Source: Candidatus Poribacteria bacterium (GTDB lineage: Bacteria > Poribacteria > WGA-4E > WGA-3G). From it: DNA of 64,000 nt. The stretch is from assembly GCA_021295715.1 (NCBI GenBank), contig JAGWBV010000012.1, positions 36,851 to 100,850 on the forward strand. The letters are read 5' to 3'. Position 1 is the stretch's first letter. The number at the start of each line of letters is the position of its first letter. Shown piece after piece: positions 27,501 through 35,568 of this stretch. The notes beneath the pieces were generated by a model, which made no database searches, had not been told where the DNA came from, and was given only the letters and a program-made list of their open reading frames with translations. A program made the position numbers and the translations under genes.

Positions 27501-27665
27501 GTGGGTTTTTCGAGTAAGGGTTAAGCCGAATGATGTGTAAATTTAGGAGGGTATGTGCGGATAAAATATTTAAAAAGCCGAACAAGTTCCTTAATTAAAA
27601 TCAATGTGCCCAAAAACCTGCCTGAAACGAAGCGGCAAGCAACCAAGGAGCCGATAAATTAAAAG

Positions 27666-27878
27666 ATGATAGTAGTATTTACGCTCGTTGTTATAGTTAT
27701 GATATGTGGCGGTATGTTGCTTGCACGACTGGCAACGGTTACCAAATCCAAGAAGTCGTGGATATGGGGATTTTTGATTCTTATCCTACTTATCTGCGTT
27801 CCACTTTTTCTGTTAGGTCTCTGTGTGTGGTTTATCTTCTTCAGTGGCGTATCGTCTGAGAACTTTAGTCCATTTTGA
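27666..27878 (+). CDS. Small two-helix membrane protein
   Basis: A 70-aa ORF with two strong hydrophobic segments (1-24 and about 33-60) around a basic TVTKSKKSW loop. The only purine-rich ribosome-site candidate, AAGGAG, lies about 18 bases upstream, and AAATTAAAAG precedes the ATG much as in the leader boxes. I do not recognise it. Confidence 0.45.
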   Translation: MIVVFTLVVIVMICGGMLLARLATVTKSKKSWIWGFLILILLICVPLFLLGLCVWFIFFSGVSSENFSPF

Positions 27879-27924
27879 TGATACGGAATTCTTGGATCGG
27901 TGTGCGCCTCAATTGTCAGTGTCC

Positions 27925-28632
27925 CTATAAATTAGAGATTTCCTCGGTCTTTTCTTCGGCAGATGTCGGTTCGGCATCCGCTGTTTTGCCAGAGAGGTAG
28001 AGAAACCATAGCGTGAGTCCACTTGCAATGAGAATCCACAGTACCCCCCAAACCTCAGTCGGAATGCCTGTGACTTCCGAGAGCATTCGGGCATCCGAAC
28101 GGAGATTCGATCTGTCCAGAACATCGCTTTTAATGTCAAGAATTGCGTAGAGACAACTCGTCACGCCGATAATACGGAGAATCCAATCGTTGACTGCCTC
28201 TGGGAGGTAGAAACCGATTGCCACCAGCGCGATGCCAAAGCCGATGCCGAACAGGTAAGTAAATGTGCTCTCGCCGTAGCCGATGGAGATAGCCACCATA
28301 CCGGTGCCGATAAGGATACTAATCGCTTTATCTAAACGGGTTCTCGCTGCCAAGAGTAAGATGAGTCCGCCCCATAACAGACTACCAAGATAACCTGCGG
28401 TCAACGTCAAAAACCGCGAGCCGCCTTGTGTCAGCGCGTGCCCTCCCTGCTGCGGATTAATCTGAATCTCTACAATACTGCCTCCAGTTGCGATCGCCGC
28501 AAGACCGTGGCTCACTTCATGCATAAAGACGACAAAGATTTTGAGGGGATACACAAACGGCGTGTTCCATAAAAACCCGATACCGATGAAAATCAGGAGC
28601 AGCGCAATGTAGCGTTGAAAAATTGTTAGCAT
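27925..28632 (-). CDS. M50-family (M50B-like) membrane metalloprotease homologue
   Basis: A 235-aa protein with about seven hydrophobic segments. The zinc-binding HEVSH (HExxH) lies in the second helix region (VFMHEVSHGLAAIATGG), as in Peptidase_M50B proteins, and is followed by GGHALTQGGSRFLTLTAGYLGSLLWG. The distal NPxxDG-like zinc motif of site-2 proteases is not evident, so proteolytic activity is uncertain. The acidic tail ends EEKTEEISNL. The ATG follows a CGCAAGG leader (28633-28655). Confidence 0.78.
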   Translation of the reverse strand: MLTIFQRYIALLLIFIGIGFLWNTPFVYPLKIFVVFMHEVSHGLAAIATGGSIVEIQINPQQGGHALTQGGSRFLTLTAGYLGSLLWGGLILLLAARTRLDKAISILIGTGMVAISIGYGESTFTYLFGIGFGIALVAIGFYLPEAVNDWILRIIGVTSCLYAILDIKSDVLDRSNLRSDARMLSEVTGIPTEVWGVLWILIASGLTLWFLYLSGKTADAEPTSAEEKTEEISNL

Positions 28633-28655
28633 GTTTTAATTTTACCTTGCGGTTA
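28633..28655 (-). promoter_or_regulatory. CGCAAGG leader box
   Basis: On the minus strand CCGCAAGGTAAAATTAAAAC directly precedes the ATG at 28632. The AAGG lies about 12 bases from the ATG, further than a usual Shine-Dalgarno. The remaining intergenic DNA to 28934 holds no gene. Confidence 0.75.
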
Positions 28656-28934
28656 GATGATGCGGGTAGTTAAAAATGCTTGCTTTTTGCGATGGAATTT
28701 GATATAGTATACCATAAGACGTTGAAAATATACAATTCTAAGTATAAGTTATCAGTTCTCGGTTTTCAGTTTTCAGTTAAGAGGTTTCTGCGTAACAATG
28801 TACCTCTTTCTGGAGTACTCCAAGCGTGTAGAGCAAAGACAAATTTGGCTCTCCGCGTGTGGGAAACCAAATTTGGGTAGATTGTCCCAGAATAGTCTCT
28901 AACCGACAACTGACAACCAACAATGAATAAATAA

Positions 28935-30065
28935 ATGAATACATTCGGTCATCTTTTTCGGATTACGACTTGGGGCGAATCGCACGGCGGGGCTGTCGGC
29001 GTTGTCGTTGACGGGTGTCCACCGCAAATCGCCCTGGATATATCGACAATACAATTTGAACTGGATCGGCGGAGACCCGGGCAAAGCCGACTTACAACAC
29101 CGCGTCAGGAGAGCGATGTCGTTGAAATACTTTCCGGTGTCTTTGAGGGAAAGACGCTCGGAACGCCTATCTCGATGCTGGTGTGGAATAAAGACGCGCG
29201 TCCCTCAGCATACGAACATCTGAAAGACCTTTACAGACCTTCGCACGCCGACTTTACGTATCAAGAGAAATACGGTATTCGAAACTGGCAAGGTGGCGGT
29301 AGAGCGAGCGCACGGGAAACCATTGGACGCGTCGCGGCAGGGGCAATCGCCAAGCAAGTCTTGCGCGAAGTGTCCGGGACCGAAACACTTGCTTACGTCA
29401 AGCAGATTCATACATTGGAAGCCGAAGTGGATGCAGACAGGGTGACGCTTGAAGATATAGAGGCAAGTCCTGTGCGGTGCCCGGACCCGATTGTGGGTCC
29501 AAAAATGGTAGAACGCATTGATCAGGCGCGGCGTGATCTTGACTCTCTCGGCGGTATCATTGAATCGGTTGCTCGTAACGTTCCTGTGGGGCTTGGCGAA
29601 CCGGTATTTGACAAACTCAAAGCGGATTTGGCGAAAGCAATGATGTCTCTCCCCGCAACGATGGGATTCCAGATCGGCTCAGGCTTTGAGGGAACTGCAA
29701 TGACCGGCTCTGAACACAACGACCCTTTTTATATGGAGAAAGGCGGAGAGACCGACCGAATTCGGACCCGCACGAACAATTCCGGCGGCACACAGGGCGG
29801 TATTTCAAATGGCGAAAATATTCTGTTCCAAGTCGCTTTCAAGCCGACAGCGACAATCGGTAAACCGCAACAGACCGTTGATATGCACGGGAATGAGGTG
29901 ACGTTAGAAGCAAGCGGACGACACGATCCCTGTGTTTTAGTGCGAGCCCCTGCTATTGTCGAAGCGATGGCAGCACTTGTCCTCACGGATCATCTACTCC
30001 GCCAGCGCGCTCGGAGGTCACGCGATCTCGATCATCGTGATGGCGTGCCTCCGCAAAGATTCTGA
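28935..30065 (+). CDS. aroC: Chorismate synthase
   Basis: Converts 5-enolpyruvylshikimate-3-phosphate to chorismate, the last shikimate-pathway step, using reduced FMN. The 376-aa protein begins [19 protein letters not shown] and contains [38 protein letters not shown] and the FMN-site [16 protein letters not shown]. The usual C-terminus ends at about [11 protein letters not shown]. Here about 17 more residues ([19 protein letters not shown]) are encoded by a dispersed palindrome at 30013-30052, so the tail is repeat-derived. No strong Shine-Dalgarno is visible. Confidence 0.95.
   Translation: MNTFGHLFRITTWGESHGGAVGVVVDGCPPQIALDISTIQFELDRRRPGQSRLTTPRQESDVVEILSGVFEGKTLGTPISMLVWNKDARPSAYEHLKDLYRPSHADFTYQEKYGIRNWQGGGRASARETIGRVAAGAIAKQVLREVSGTETLAYVKQIHTLEAEVDADRVTLEDIEASPVRCPDPIVGPKMVERIDQARRDLDSLGGIIESVARNVPVGLGEPVFDKLKADLAKAMMSLPATMGFQIGSGFEGTAMTGSEHNDPFYMEKGGETDRIRTRTNNSGGTQGGISNGENILFQVAFKPTATIGKPQQTVDMHGNEVTLEASGRHDPCVLVRAPAIVEAMAALVLTDHLLRQRARRSRDLDHRDGVPPQRF
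30013..30052 (+). repeat. GGAGGTCACGC...GCGTGCCTCC palindrome (copy 1, inside aroC)
   Basis: An imperfect palindrome with arms 30013-30023 and 30043-30052. It matches 53858-53898 in opposite orientation at about 34 of 39 positions. It supplies the extra C-terminal codons of aroC. Confidence 0.85.
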
Positions 30066-30070
30066 TGTAG

Positions 30071-30538
30071 GGCCAAACAATCATAACGACACACGATGTC
30101 GATGAACTGTTTATTTCTACGGTTGTTCGACTGATCCAGCGGCGCGCCTTCCCTAACCTCCGGAATATTATTGCCAAAACCCACTCAGCGGACATCGCTC
30201 GCTGGTTTCCGCACCTCCGTGCTGAAGCGAAGGCGACCCTCTTCAAGGTTTTGATTGAGGAAAAACGGATGGGAGAGGTTCTACGGGATCTCAACAGTGC
30301 CGATATCGGCGAATTCGTTGAAGAAACGGAGCCATCGGTTGTCGCGAGCATCTTGCACACAGTGCCTGCAGATGATGTAACTATGATCATTACCGCGACC
30401 GTTGGCACGCTTATTCCGATGTTCTTCAAACGGATTCGCATTGATCCGGCTATTGCGACAGGACCGTTCGTTACAACTGCTATTGATGTGGTCGGTATTT
30501 TCGCTTATTTTTTGCTGGCGAAAATTTTACTCTTCTAA
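30071..30538 (+). pseudogene. mgtE: mgtE relic with internal in-frame deletion
   Basis: The reading frame after the TAG at 30068 encodes part of the MgtE N-terminal helical domain (RRAFPNLRNIIAKTHSADIA, VLRDLNSADIGEFVEE, SVVASILHTVPADD). It then jumps straight to the last membrane helices (IITATVGTLIPMFFKRIRID, then PAIATGPFVTTAIDVVGIFA). Both CBS domains and most of the channel are missing, which a Mg2+ channel needs. No ATG, GTG or TTG exists in the 5' part; the first usable start is the TTG at 30251. It lies 5 bases after the repeat-derived aroC end. Confidence 0.82.
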
Positions 30539-30543
30539 TTGGA

Positions 30544-31056
30544 ATGCGACAAATGGAAACCACAAAACCGGAAATTAAAGGAATATCGCCTGATGAAACC
30601 TTGGAAGTCTGTGCTCGGCAGATAATCGCCAGTTACTTTCATGAAATGATGTCCTATAAAGAGGGTGCTAAAGTGGGAACTGATATCGAATTTGTCCATG
30701 ATATGCGCGTCACCTCGCGTCGTTTACGAGCCGCAATGGACAATTTCGCTGACTGCTTTCCAAGGAGGTCTCCGTTCAGAAAACATTACAAAAAGATAAG
30801 GGCAATAACCCAAACGATGGGAGCCGTGCGGGATTTGGATGTCCTCATCGTTCGTTTTGAGACCGAATTAACAAATCTGACTACAGTAGAGCAACAAGAC
30901 CTCCGAGGATTGATCGAATCCCTACGGCGGAAACGGAAGGACGCACGAGAACCGATGCTAACCCTCTTTAAGGAATTGGAAGAAACCAATTTTGAGACCG
31001 AGTTTTTGGAATTCTTTGTAGGTCGCCAATCGACTTCACCGAACTGCAAGGTATAA
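30544..31056 (+). CDS. CHAD-domain protein, N-terminal half
   Basis: A 170-aa protein with the first helical repeat of a CHAD domain: FVHDMRVTSRRLRAAMDNF gives the conserved His and the basic RRLR face, followed by AITQTMGAVRDLDVLI. CHAD domains are all-helical, bind polyphosphate and normally contain two such repeats in one chain. Here the chain stops after the first repeat, and the second is encoded by the next ORF in another frame. Either the gene was split by a frameshift or the two halves now work as separate subunits. Confidence 0.75.
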   Translation: MRQMETTKPEIKGISPDETLEVCARQIIASYFHEMMSYKEGAKVGTDIEFVHDMRVTSRRLRAAMDNFADCFPRRSPFRKHYKKIRAITQTMGAVRDLDVLIVRFETELTNLTTVEQQDLRGLIESLRRKRKDAREPMLTLFKELEETNFETEFLEFFVGRQSTSPNCKV

Positions 31057-31063
31057 TTAAAAA
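31044..31063 (+). promoter_or_regulatory. CGCAAGG-like leader box inside the split CHAD gene
   Basis: CTGCAAGGTATAATTAAAAA sits directly against the ATG at 31064, matching the leader family at nearly every position. It overlaps the last codons of the first CHAD half. Confidence 0.6.
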
Positions 31064-31639
31064 ATGGCAAAGGCACATAAGGTCATCGGTGTTGCACCGC
31101 TGCGGAGTTATCAGGAGAATGCTCGCATCATTCTCCCACAAAGGCTTGAAGAGGTCTACACGTGGGAGCCGTTCATTCGAGATGAGACGAGGTGTGAAGA
31201 ACTCCACAATATGCGAATTTCCATTAAACGCCTCCGCTATACCATGGAACTTTTTCGCGTGGCTTACCCAAATGGTGGTCAGCAATCAGCAGTCAGCCGT
31301 CGGCGGAATAGCGGCCAGTTTCAGGTGTCCACTGAAAGTCGAGGGCGAAGCGACTTGATTACTTATAACCAGTACGCTGAATTTCTTGCCGTGATCGTTG
31401 ATTTACAAGAGATACTCGGCGATATTCATGATGCTGATGTCGTTTTAGAGGTTTTAGCGGGTTATACATCTCAATCGGGAAACCAAGGAGGACAGATTGA
31501 TGTCCCATCGGGTGTCGTTACACTCATTGCTCGGACGAAGGAAACCCGAGAATCGGATTATGAAACGTTTTTAGAGAAGTGGGATCAACTCTCCGCCGCA
31601 GGTTTCAAACAGAAGTTGTTATCATTTTTACTATCGTAG
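31064..31639 (+). CDS. CHAD-domain protein, C-terminal half
   Basis: A 191-aa protein carrying the second CHAD repeat: LPQRLEEVYTWEPFIRD then ELHNMRISIKRLRYTMELF with the conserved His and basic residues, and later LGDIHDADVVLEVL. It begins 8 bases after the stop of the first half, at an ATG preceded by a leader-type box. Between the helices, residues about 70-100 (QQSAVSRRRNSGQFQVS) come from a dispersed TCAGCAATCAGCAGTCAGC-type repeat inserted in frame. Polyphosphate binding by the combined halves is inference from the family. Confidence 0.72.
   Translation: MAKAHKVIGVAPLRSYQENARIILPQRLEEVYTWEPFIRDETRCEELHNMRISIKRLRYTMELFRVAYPNGGQQSAVSRRRNSGQFQVSTESRGRSDLITYNQYAEFLAVIVDLQEILGDIHDADVVLEVLAGYTSQSGNQGGQIDVPSGVVTLIARTKETRESDYETFLEKWDQLSAAGFKQKLLSFLLS
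31278..31303 (+). repeat. TCAGCAATCAGCAGTCAGC-family repeat inside a CHAD ORF
   Basis: GTCAGCAATCAGCAGTCAGC followed by CGTCGG lies in the coding sequence of the CHAD C-half and encodes a hydrophilic insertion. Related sequence is found in spacers (9.1, 37.3, 55.8 kb) and in the metzincin gene (50.1 kb). Confidence 0.75.
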
Positions 31640-31654
31640 AAAAACCAAACACGC

Positions 31655-31744
31655 AAGCCCGGGACGTAGTGGAGGGCGGATCTGCGCAAGGGCACATCAC
31701 GTACCAAACCCGCCGCAACGAACCGCAAGGAAAGTTAAAAAATT
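31655..31744 (+). repeat. Composite upstream element with leader box
   Basis: CACGCAAGCCCGGGACGTAG, TGGAGGGCGGAT, a variable middle, then CGAACCGCAAGGAAAGTTAA and a run of A before the ATG at 31745. Modules match those upstream of 17972 and 27366. Confidence 0.7.
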
Positions 31745-32719
31745 ATGAGTGCTAATGTTATCGGTGTGGATATGGGCGGCACCAAGATTCTGTCCGCTGT
31801 CATTGATGCAGAAGGGAATATCTTAGCCACAGCCAAAGTTCCAACAAAGGCGAACAAAGGGGCATCCGAAGTGATTGATCGGATCGCAGGCTCTGTCCAA
31901 AAAGCGATTGACAAATCAGGCGTTGCCTCTGATTCAATTCAAGCGATCGGCATTGGTGCTCCGGGACCGCTTGACCCGGCAACAGGCGTTGTCATTTTCG
32001 CCCCGAATCTCGGCTGGCGGGATGTTCCACTGAAGACGGAGTTGGAAACACGCACCGGCTTCCCAACTTTTGTTGACAATGATGTGAACGTCGGAACACT
32101 CGGTGAATACGTGTTTGGTGCAGGTCAAGGTGTTCAGAACGTCGTTGGGATTTTTGTCGGCACGGGTATTGGCGGTGGCATCATTCTAAACGGTGAATTG
32201 TTCCATGGTGCGAGCAAGACAGCTGGTGAAATCGGGCATATCATTGTCAAAGCTGGCGGTCCGCGCTGTGGCTGTGGGACGCGTGGCTGTTTGGAAGCGA
32301 TCGCCAGCCGCACGGCAATGACGAAGCAATTCCGAAAGGCTATTCTAAAAAAGGGACAGAAAAGCGTTCTCTCCGAACTCACCGGTGGCGACCTGACCGC
32401 TATTCGGAGTGGTGTTTTGGCGAAAGCGATCCGCTTAAACGATAAGTTAACCCTCAAAGTTTTCAAAAAAGTAACGAAATACCTTGGAATCGGCATTGGT
32501 TCCATTGTGAATTTCTTGAATCCAGAGATGATTGTGCTGGGCGGCGGTGTCGTTGAAGCATTAGACGACACGTTTTTGGACGATATTCGCGCCGCTGCGG
32601 AAAAATACGCGCTGCCCAATACGCTGAGCGGGGTTCAGATTGTACCCGCAAAGCTGGGGGATAATTCCGCTATTCTTGGCGCAGCAGCACTGGCACGGCA
32701 ACGATCCGAAGCGGCGTAG
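31745..32719 (+). CDS. ROK-family sugar kinase (glucokinase-like)
   Basis: A 324-aa protein. The N-terminal ATP motif is VIGVDMGGTKILSAVID. IGIGAPGPLD and VDNDVNVGTLGEY (with the catalytic Asp in DND) follow. GTGIGGGIILNG and GEIGHIIV are the sugar-binding segments, and GPRCGCGTRGCLEA is the ROK zinc signature. The length is standard. It most likely phosphorylates glucose or a related hexose in the cytoplasm. The ATG follows a CGCAAGG leader with four extra bases (AATT). Confidence 0.9.
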   Translation: MSANVIGVDMGGTKILSAVIDAEGNILATAKVPTKANKGASEVIDRIAGSVQKAIDKSGVASDSIQAIGIGAPGPLDPATGVVIFAPNLGWRDVPLKTELETRTGFPTFVDNDVNVGTLGEYVFGAGQGVQNVVGIFVGTGIGGGIILNGELFHGASKTAGEIGHIIVKAGGPRCGCGTRGCLEAIASRTAMTKQFRKAILKKGQKSVLSELTGGDLTAIRSGVLAKAIRLNDKLTLKVFKKVTKYLGIGIGSIVNFLNPEMIVLGGGVVEALDDTFLDDIRAAAEKYALPNTLSGVQIVPAKLGDNSAILGAAALARQRSEAA

Positions 32720-32759
32720 CGAAACTCAGACCCGCGACGGTATCGTTTTACTTTTCTAT

Positions 32760-32790
32760 AGCAAGTTTTGGCTTGCAAGCTGCGCCAAAA
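32760..32790 (+). repeat. Dispersed 31-bp palindrome TTTTGGC...GCCAAAA (copy 2)
   Basis: AGCAAGTTTTGGCTTGCAAG followed by CTGCGCCAAAA lies just upstream of the 32809 gene. It is an intergenic copy of the family also at 15979 and 59989. Confidence 0.85.
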
Positions 32791-32808
32791 TCGAGGGAGG
32801 GTAAATCC

Positions 32809-34488
32809 ATGTTAGTTGATGATAACAGAGAAGAACACCGGATGATGATTTTCGGCAACGATAGCCGTCTCGTTCAAGAGCGGTTAATCGTGGAAAAAGA
32901 CGCAAAGCAGGATGGAATCTTGGCGCAGAAGGTTCACGCCGACTCCTATACCGTCACGCTGTATGTGTTGCTGAAGGATTACGGTCTCACGCCGGTATTT
33001 CGTATCAAGCCGCGCATCCGCTTCCATCGCTCTAACTACGACAACCTCTCTTCGAGTGCACCCCTACAGTATAGTCTTGATGACATCATCCATTTTGCTG
33101 AATTAAAACGCGGTATTGACTTGACGGAAAAGATTGACGATGCCAAACTCGCGGAAATCCTCGGCGATGCACCGGCACTCAAGAAGGTAACAGGTGATCC
33201 GGCGTTACATCTCGTCTCACAACGCGACGTGTCTCTCGGGAATCCGCCTTTTAAAACCAAAACTAAGGTTTTTGGAAAGAATGAAGATGAAGGTGTAGAA
33301 GAGGGTGGGATTCAGATTGGAACGTTCCTTGATGCGCTGAATCAACCGAAACAGACTGAGCAAATTTTCAAACGTTTTGCCAAGGGAAAAGAATTTGCCC
33401 ATGATTTGCGCGAAGCGTTAGCACCCTACGAAGATTTTGAATTTCGGTTTGGTCTCTATTCTCGGTATGAACGACGAGATTGTGTATTGGCAGATGGCGA
33501 TGCGAAAACCAGCGGGAACTACCGTGCGACATTCGACCCGTGGACAGCACTCGGCTATATCCGCACCACTGGCGACGCGCAACAGTTCCAAATTTTAGCA
33601 CATGAACGCGGCACACGGTGGGAACACAAAGTTATGTTGGATCAGTTAGATGCTCCAACGCTTGAGCGGCTCGCTACGGAGATCCCTGGACTCCGCCGCG
33701 AATACCTCATCGGACGCGTTTTGTCGAAAAGCCAGACGGCTCTGACTCGATTAGCCGAGCTTCGCCAATCTCAGTTGAATCTCACAACCGATTTACATAC
33801 CGGATATACGCTCCAGTTAGAAATACCCGTCACTAAAAAGCGGTTTTCTGTTATAGAACATCGTCGAAAGTTGCGAAGTATTTTTAATGGTGGCGGTGCT
33901 TATCGCCTGCATCCACTGAACGACGAGTTTGTTGAACGGCATCATAACATGGCGAAAGGTATCCGAGATGGTATCGTCTGGACGTTAGATTCCGTTGATT
34001 TGTTCACAGGGCAACCGCCATTAAAGGACCAGGATGAAGAGTTCCTCATCATCAAAACACCGCATCAGAACAAATTCGTGGTCCGTTCCGCCGAGGAGCT
34101 CCGCGAACGTCTCCCTAAAAACGGATTTGAAAAATGTTGGAATGAAGCCGTCGATGTCGGTGGTTATACCATCCTCAGTCGGATGAGTGGGAGGATCTAT
34201 CTCGTGAGTTACGGACGCAGGAATACCGGCAGCATCCATGAAGGCGACCTTACCCAGGACGAAGTTGTACATTATCTCTCAATTGAATACTTAGGGCTGG
34301 AACCTGACCGTATTGGAACTTCGCGTTTTGGGGTGCCGCTCCATGTCCAACAGGGTTTCTTTGAAAGACTTTTCAGCAGGCGACCTCTCCCACCCATCTT
34401 TAATCAGTTGATGCAAACCGAGGCACAGGTCATCGCAGAAATGAAAATCCTCGCTCGGCATTGCAAAGAGAAGCTGGAAATTCCGTAA
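32809..34488 (+). CDS. Unrecognised 559-aa protein
   Basis: I start it at the ATG at 32809, which has GGGAGGG upstream; the longer frame begins inside a dispersed palindrome. I do not recognise a family. The protein is soluble, with no signal or TM segment, and alternates beta-rich charged stretches (YTVTLYVLLKDYGLTPVFRI, FEFRFGLYSRYERRDCVL, HERGTRWEHKVMLD) with helical ones. RYERR and EHKVML vaguely recall the Arg/Lys/Glu strands of triphosphate-tunnel proteins, and a CHAD protein is encoded nearby, but this is a weak analogy. The C-terminal third (EEFLIIKTPHQNKFVVRSAE onward) looks like a separate domain. Confidence 0.7.
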   Translation: MLVDDNREEHRMMIFGNDSRLVQERLIVEKDAKQDGILAQKVHADSYTVTLYVLLKDYGLTPVFRIKPRIRFHRSNYDNLSSSAPLQYSLDDIIHFAELKRGIDLTEKIDDAKLAEILGDAPALKKVTGDPALHLVSQRDVSLGNPPFKTKTKVFGKNEDEGVEEGGIQIGTFLDALNQPKQTEQIFKRFAKGKEFAHDLREALAPYEDFEFRFGLYSRYERRDCVLADGDAKTSGNYRATFDPWTALGYIRTTGDAQQFQILAHERGTRWEHKVMLDQLDAPTLERLATEIPGLRREYLIGRVLSKSQTALTRLAELRQSQLNLTTDLHTGYTLQLEIPVTKKRFSVIEHRRKLRSIFNGGGAYRLHPLNDEFVERHHNMAKGIRDGIVWTLDSVDLFTGQPPLKDQDEEFLIIKTPHQNKFVVRSAEELRERLPKNGFEKCWNEAVDVGGYTILSRMSGRIYLVSYGRRNTGSIHEGDLTQDEVVHYLSIEYLGLEPDRIGTSRFGVPLHVQQGFFERLFSRRPLPPIFNQLMQTEAQVIAEMKILARHCKEKLEIP

Positions 34489-34521
34489 ATCTGTAGGTGT
34501 TTTTGCTTGGGTGTTTCCCCT
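34487..34521 (-). repeat. 35-bp dispersed repeat (copy 2)
   Basis: Exact reverse complement of 21208-21242. Its first bases overlap the TAA stop of the preceding gene. Confidence 0.9.
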
Positions 34522-34582
34522 TGATTGAACTGCAGGTGAACCCATAGCTGTCAATTTTAGAAAAAATTGCATCGGGACCTCG

Positions 34583-34646
34583 TAGGTTGGGTTGAACGGA
34601 TAGTACCCGATTCCACGTTATCCGAATCGCAAGGAAAATTTAAAAA
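34583..34646 (+). promoter_or_regulatory. GTAGGTTGGGTTGAA repeat followed by a CGCAAGG leader
   Basis: GTAGGTTGGGTTGAA, also the terminal repeat of the 47458-47695 element, is followed about 30 bases later by ATCGCAAGGAAAATTTAAAA directly before the ATG at 34647. Confidence 0.65.
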
Positions 34647-35474
34647 ATGGAAAACCGTAGAAAAATTCTTATCACCGGTGCGTCCGGCTATATCGCTGGA
34701 CGGATGCTCCCCGAATTTCGCCAACGTTATGAACTCGTCCTGTTAGACGTGAAAACCACGAATCGACAGGGCGAGGAGGTAGAAGGCGTTCAAATTGCTG
34801 AACTGACCGACCCCAATCGAGACGCGTATCGTCACCATTTTGAAGGTGTTGATGCAGTCGTCCACTGTGCTTTTAAGGGCGGCAGTTTTGAGAATGAACT
34901 TGCCAACGTCCAGATGGCATATAACCTTTATCAGACCTGTGTCGAGACCGGTGTCCGACGCGTCGTCGTCTGTAGTTCCAACCACGCTGCCGACTATTAC
35001 GAACGTCTCATCTGGGCAGATAAGTGGGATGTGGTAACCCCAGAGATGCGACCGCTCTCCGATAACTTCTACGGATGGGCGAAAGAGGCGTATGAGCACC
35101 TCGGCTTTGTCTTTGCGACAGGACATGTTGACGGTAAGAAATTACAGAACGTCCAGCTGCGTATCGGTGGGCCGCGCGAGACAGATATGGCGAATTCTTC
35201 AGCGGACGATTTGAAGGCGATGCACCGAGGACTTGGCGCGTATTTGAGCATCCGGGATCAGGTCCAACTCTTCGTCAAGAGCATTGAGACAGAGGACATA
35301 GAGGACGAAAACGGGATCCCGTTCCAGATTTTCTACGGTATCAGCGACAATTCGCATAAATTTTGGAGTATCGCCAATGCACGGAAGGTGATAGGCTACG
35401 CCCCTGAGGACGACAGCCAACTCCGTTTTGCTGACCGGTTGGCAGAATTGTTAGAGCAGGCGAAAAAGACATAG
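34647..35474 (+). CDS. NAD-dependent epimerase/dehydratase (extended SDR)
   Basis: A 275-aa protein. The nucleotide-binding GASGYIAGR (GxxGxxG) is at residues 9-17, VHCAFKGG follows, and VVVCSSNHAADYYE and FYGWAKEAYE place the catalytic Ser and the Tyr-x3-Lys pair. The substrate is probably a sugar or sugar acid, as the fold resembles uronate dehydrogenases, but specificity is not visible. The start follows a CGCAAGG leader. Confidence 0.85.
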   Translation: MENRRKILITGASGYIAGRMLPEFRQRYELVLLDVKTTNRQGEEVEGVQIAELTDPNRDAYRHHFEGVDAVVHCAFKGGSFENELANVQMAYNLYQTCVETGVRRVVVCSSNHAADYYERLIWADKWDVVTPEMRPLSDNFYGWAKEAYEHLGFVFATGHVDGKKLQNVQLRIGGPRETDMANSSADDLKAMHRGLGAYLSIRDQVQLFVKSIETEDIEDENGIPFQIFYGISDNSHKFWSIANARKVIGYAPEDDSQLRFADRLAELLEQAKKT

Positions 35475-35568
35475 CGCGTAATTTTTCGCGAATGTACCAT
35501 AGGAAACCGTTAACCTGTGAGGCTTGGACAAACTTGCCAGTTTGCGAGAGATTAACGATCTATCAGAT

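Noticed and set aside
32809..34488. Polyphosphate polymerase/VTC assignment for the 559-aa protein
   Set aside because: Only isolated charged strands resemble triphosphate-tunnel proteins; the ordered set of basic and acidic residues could not be matched.
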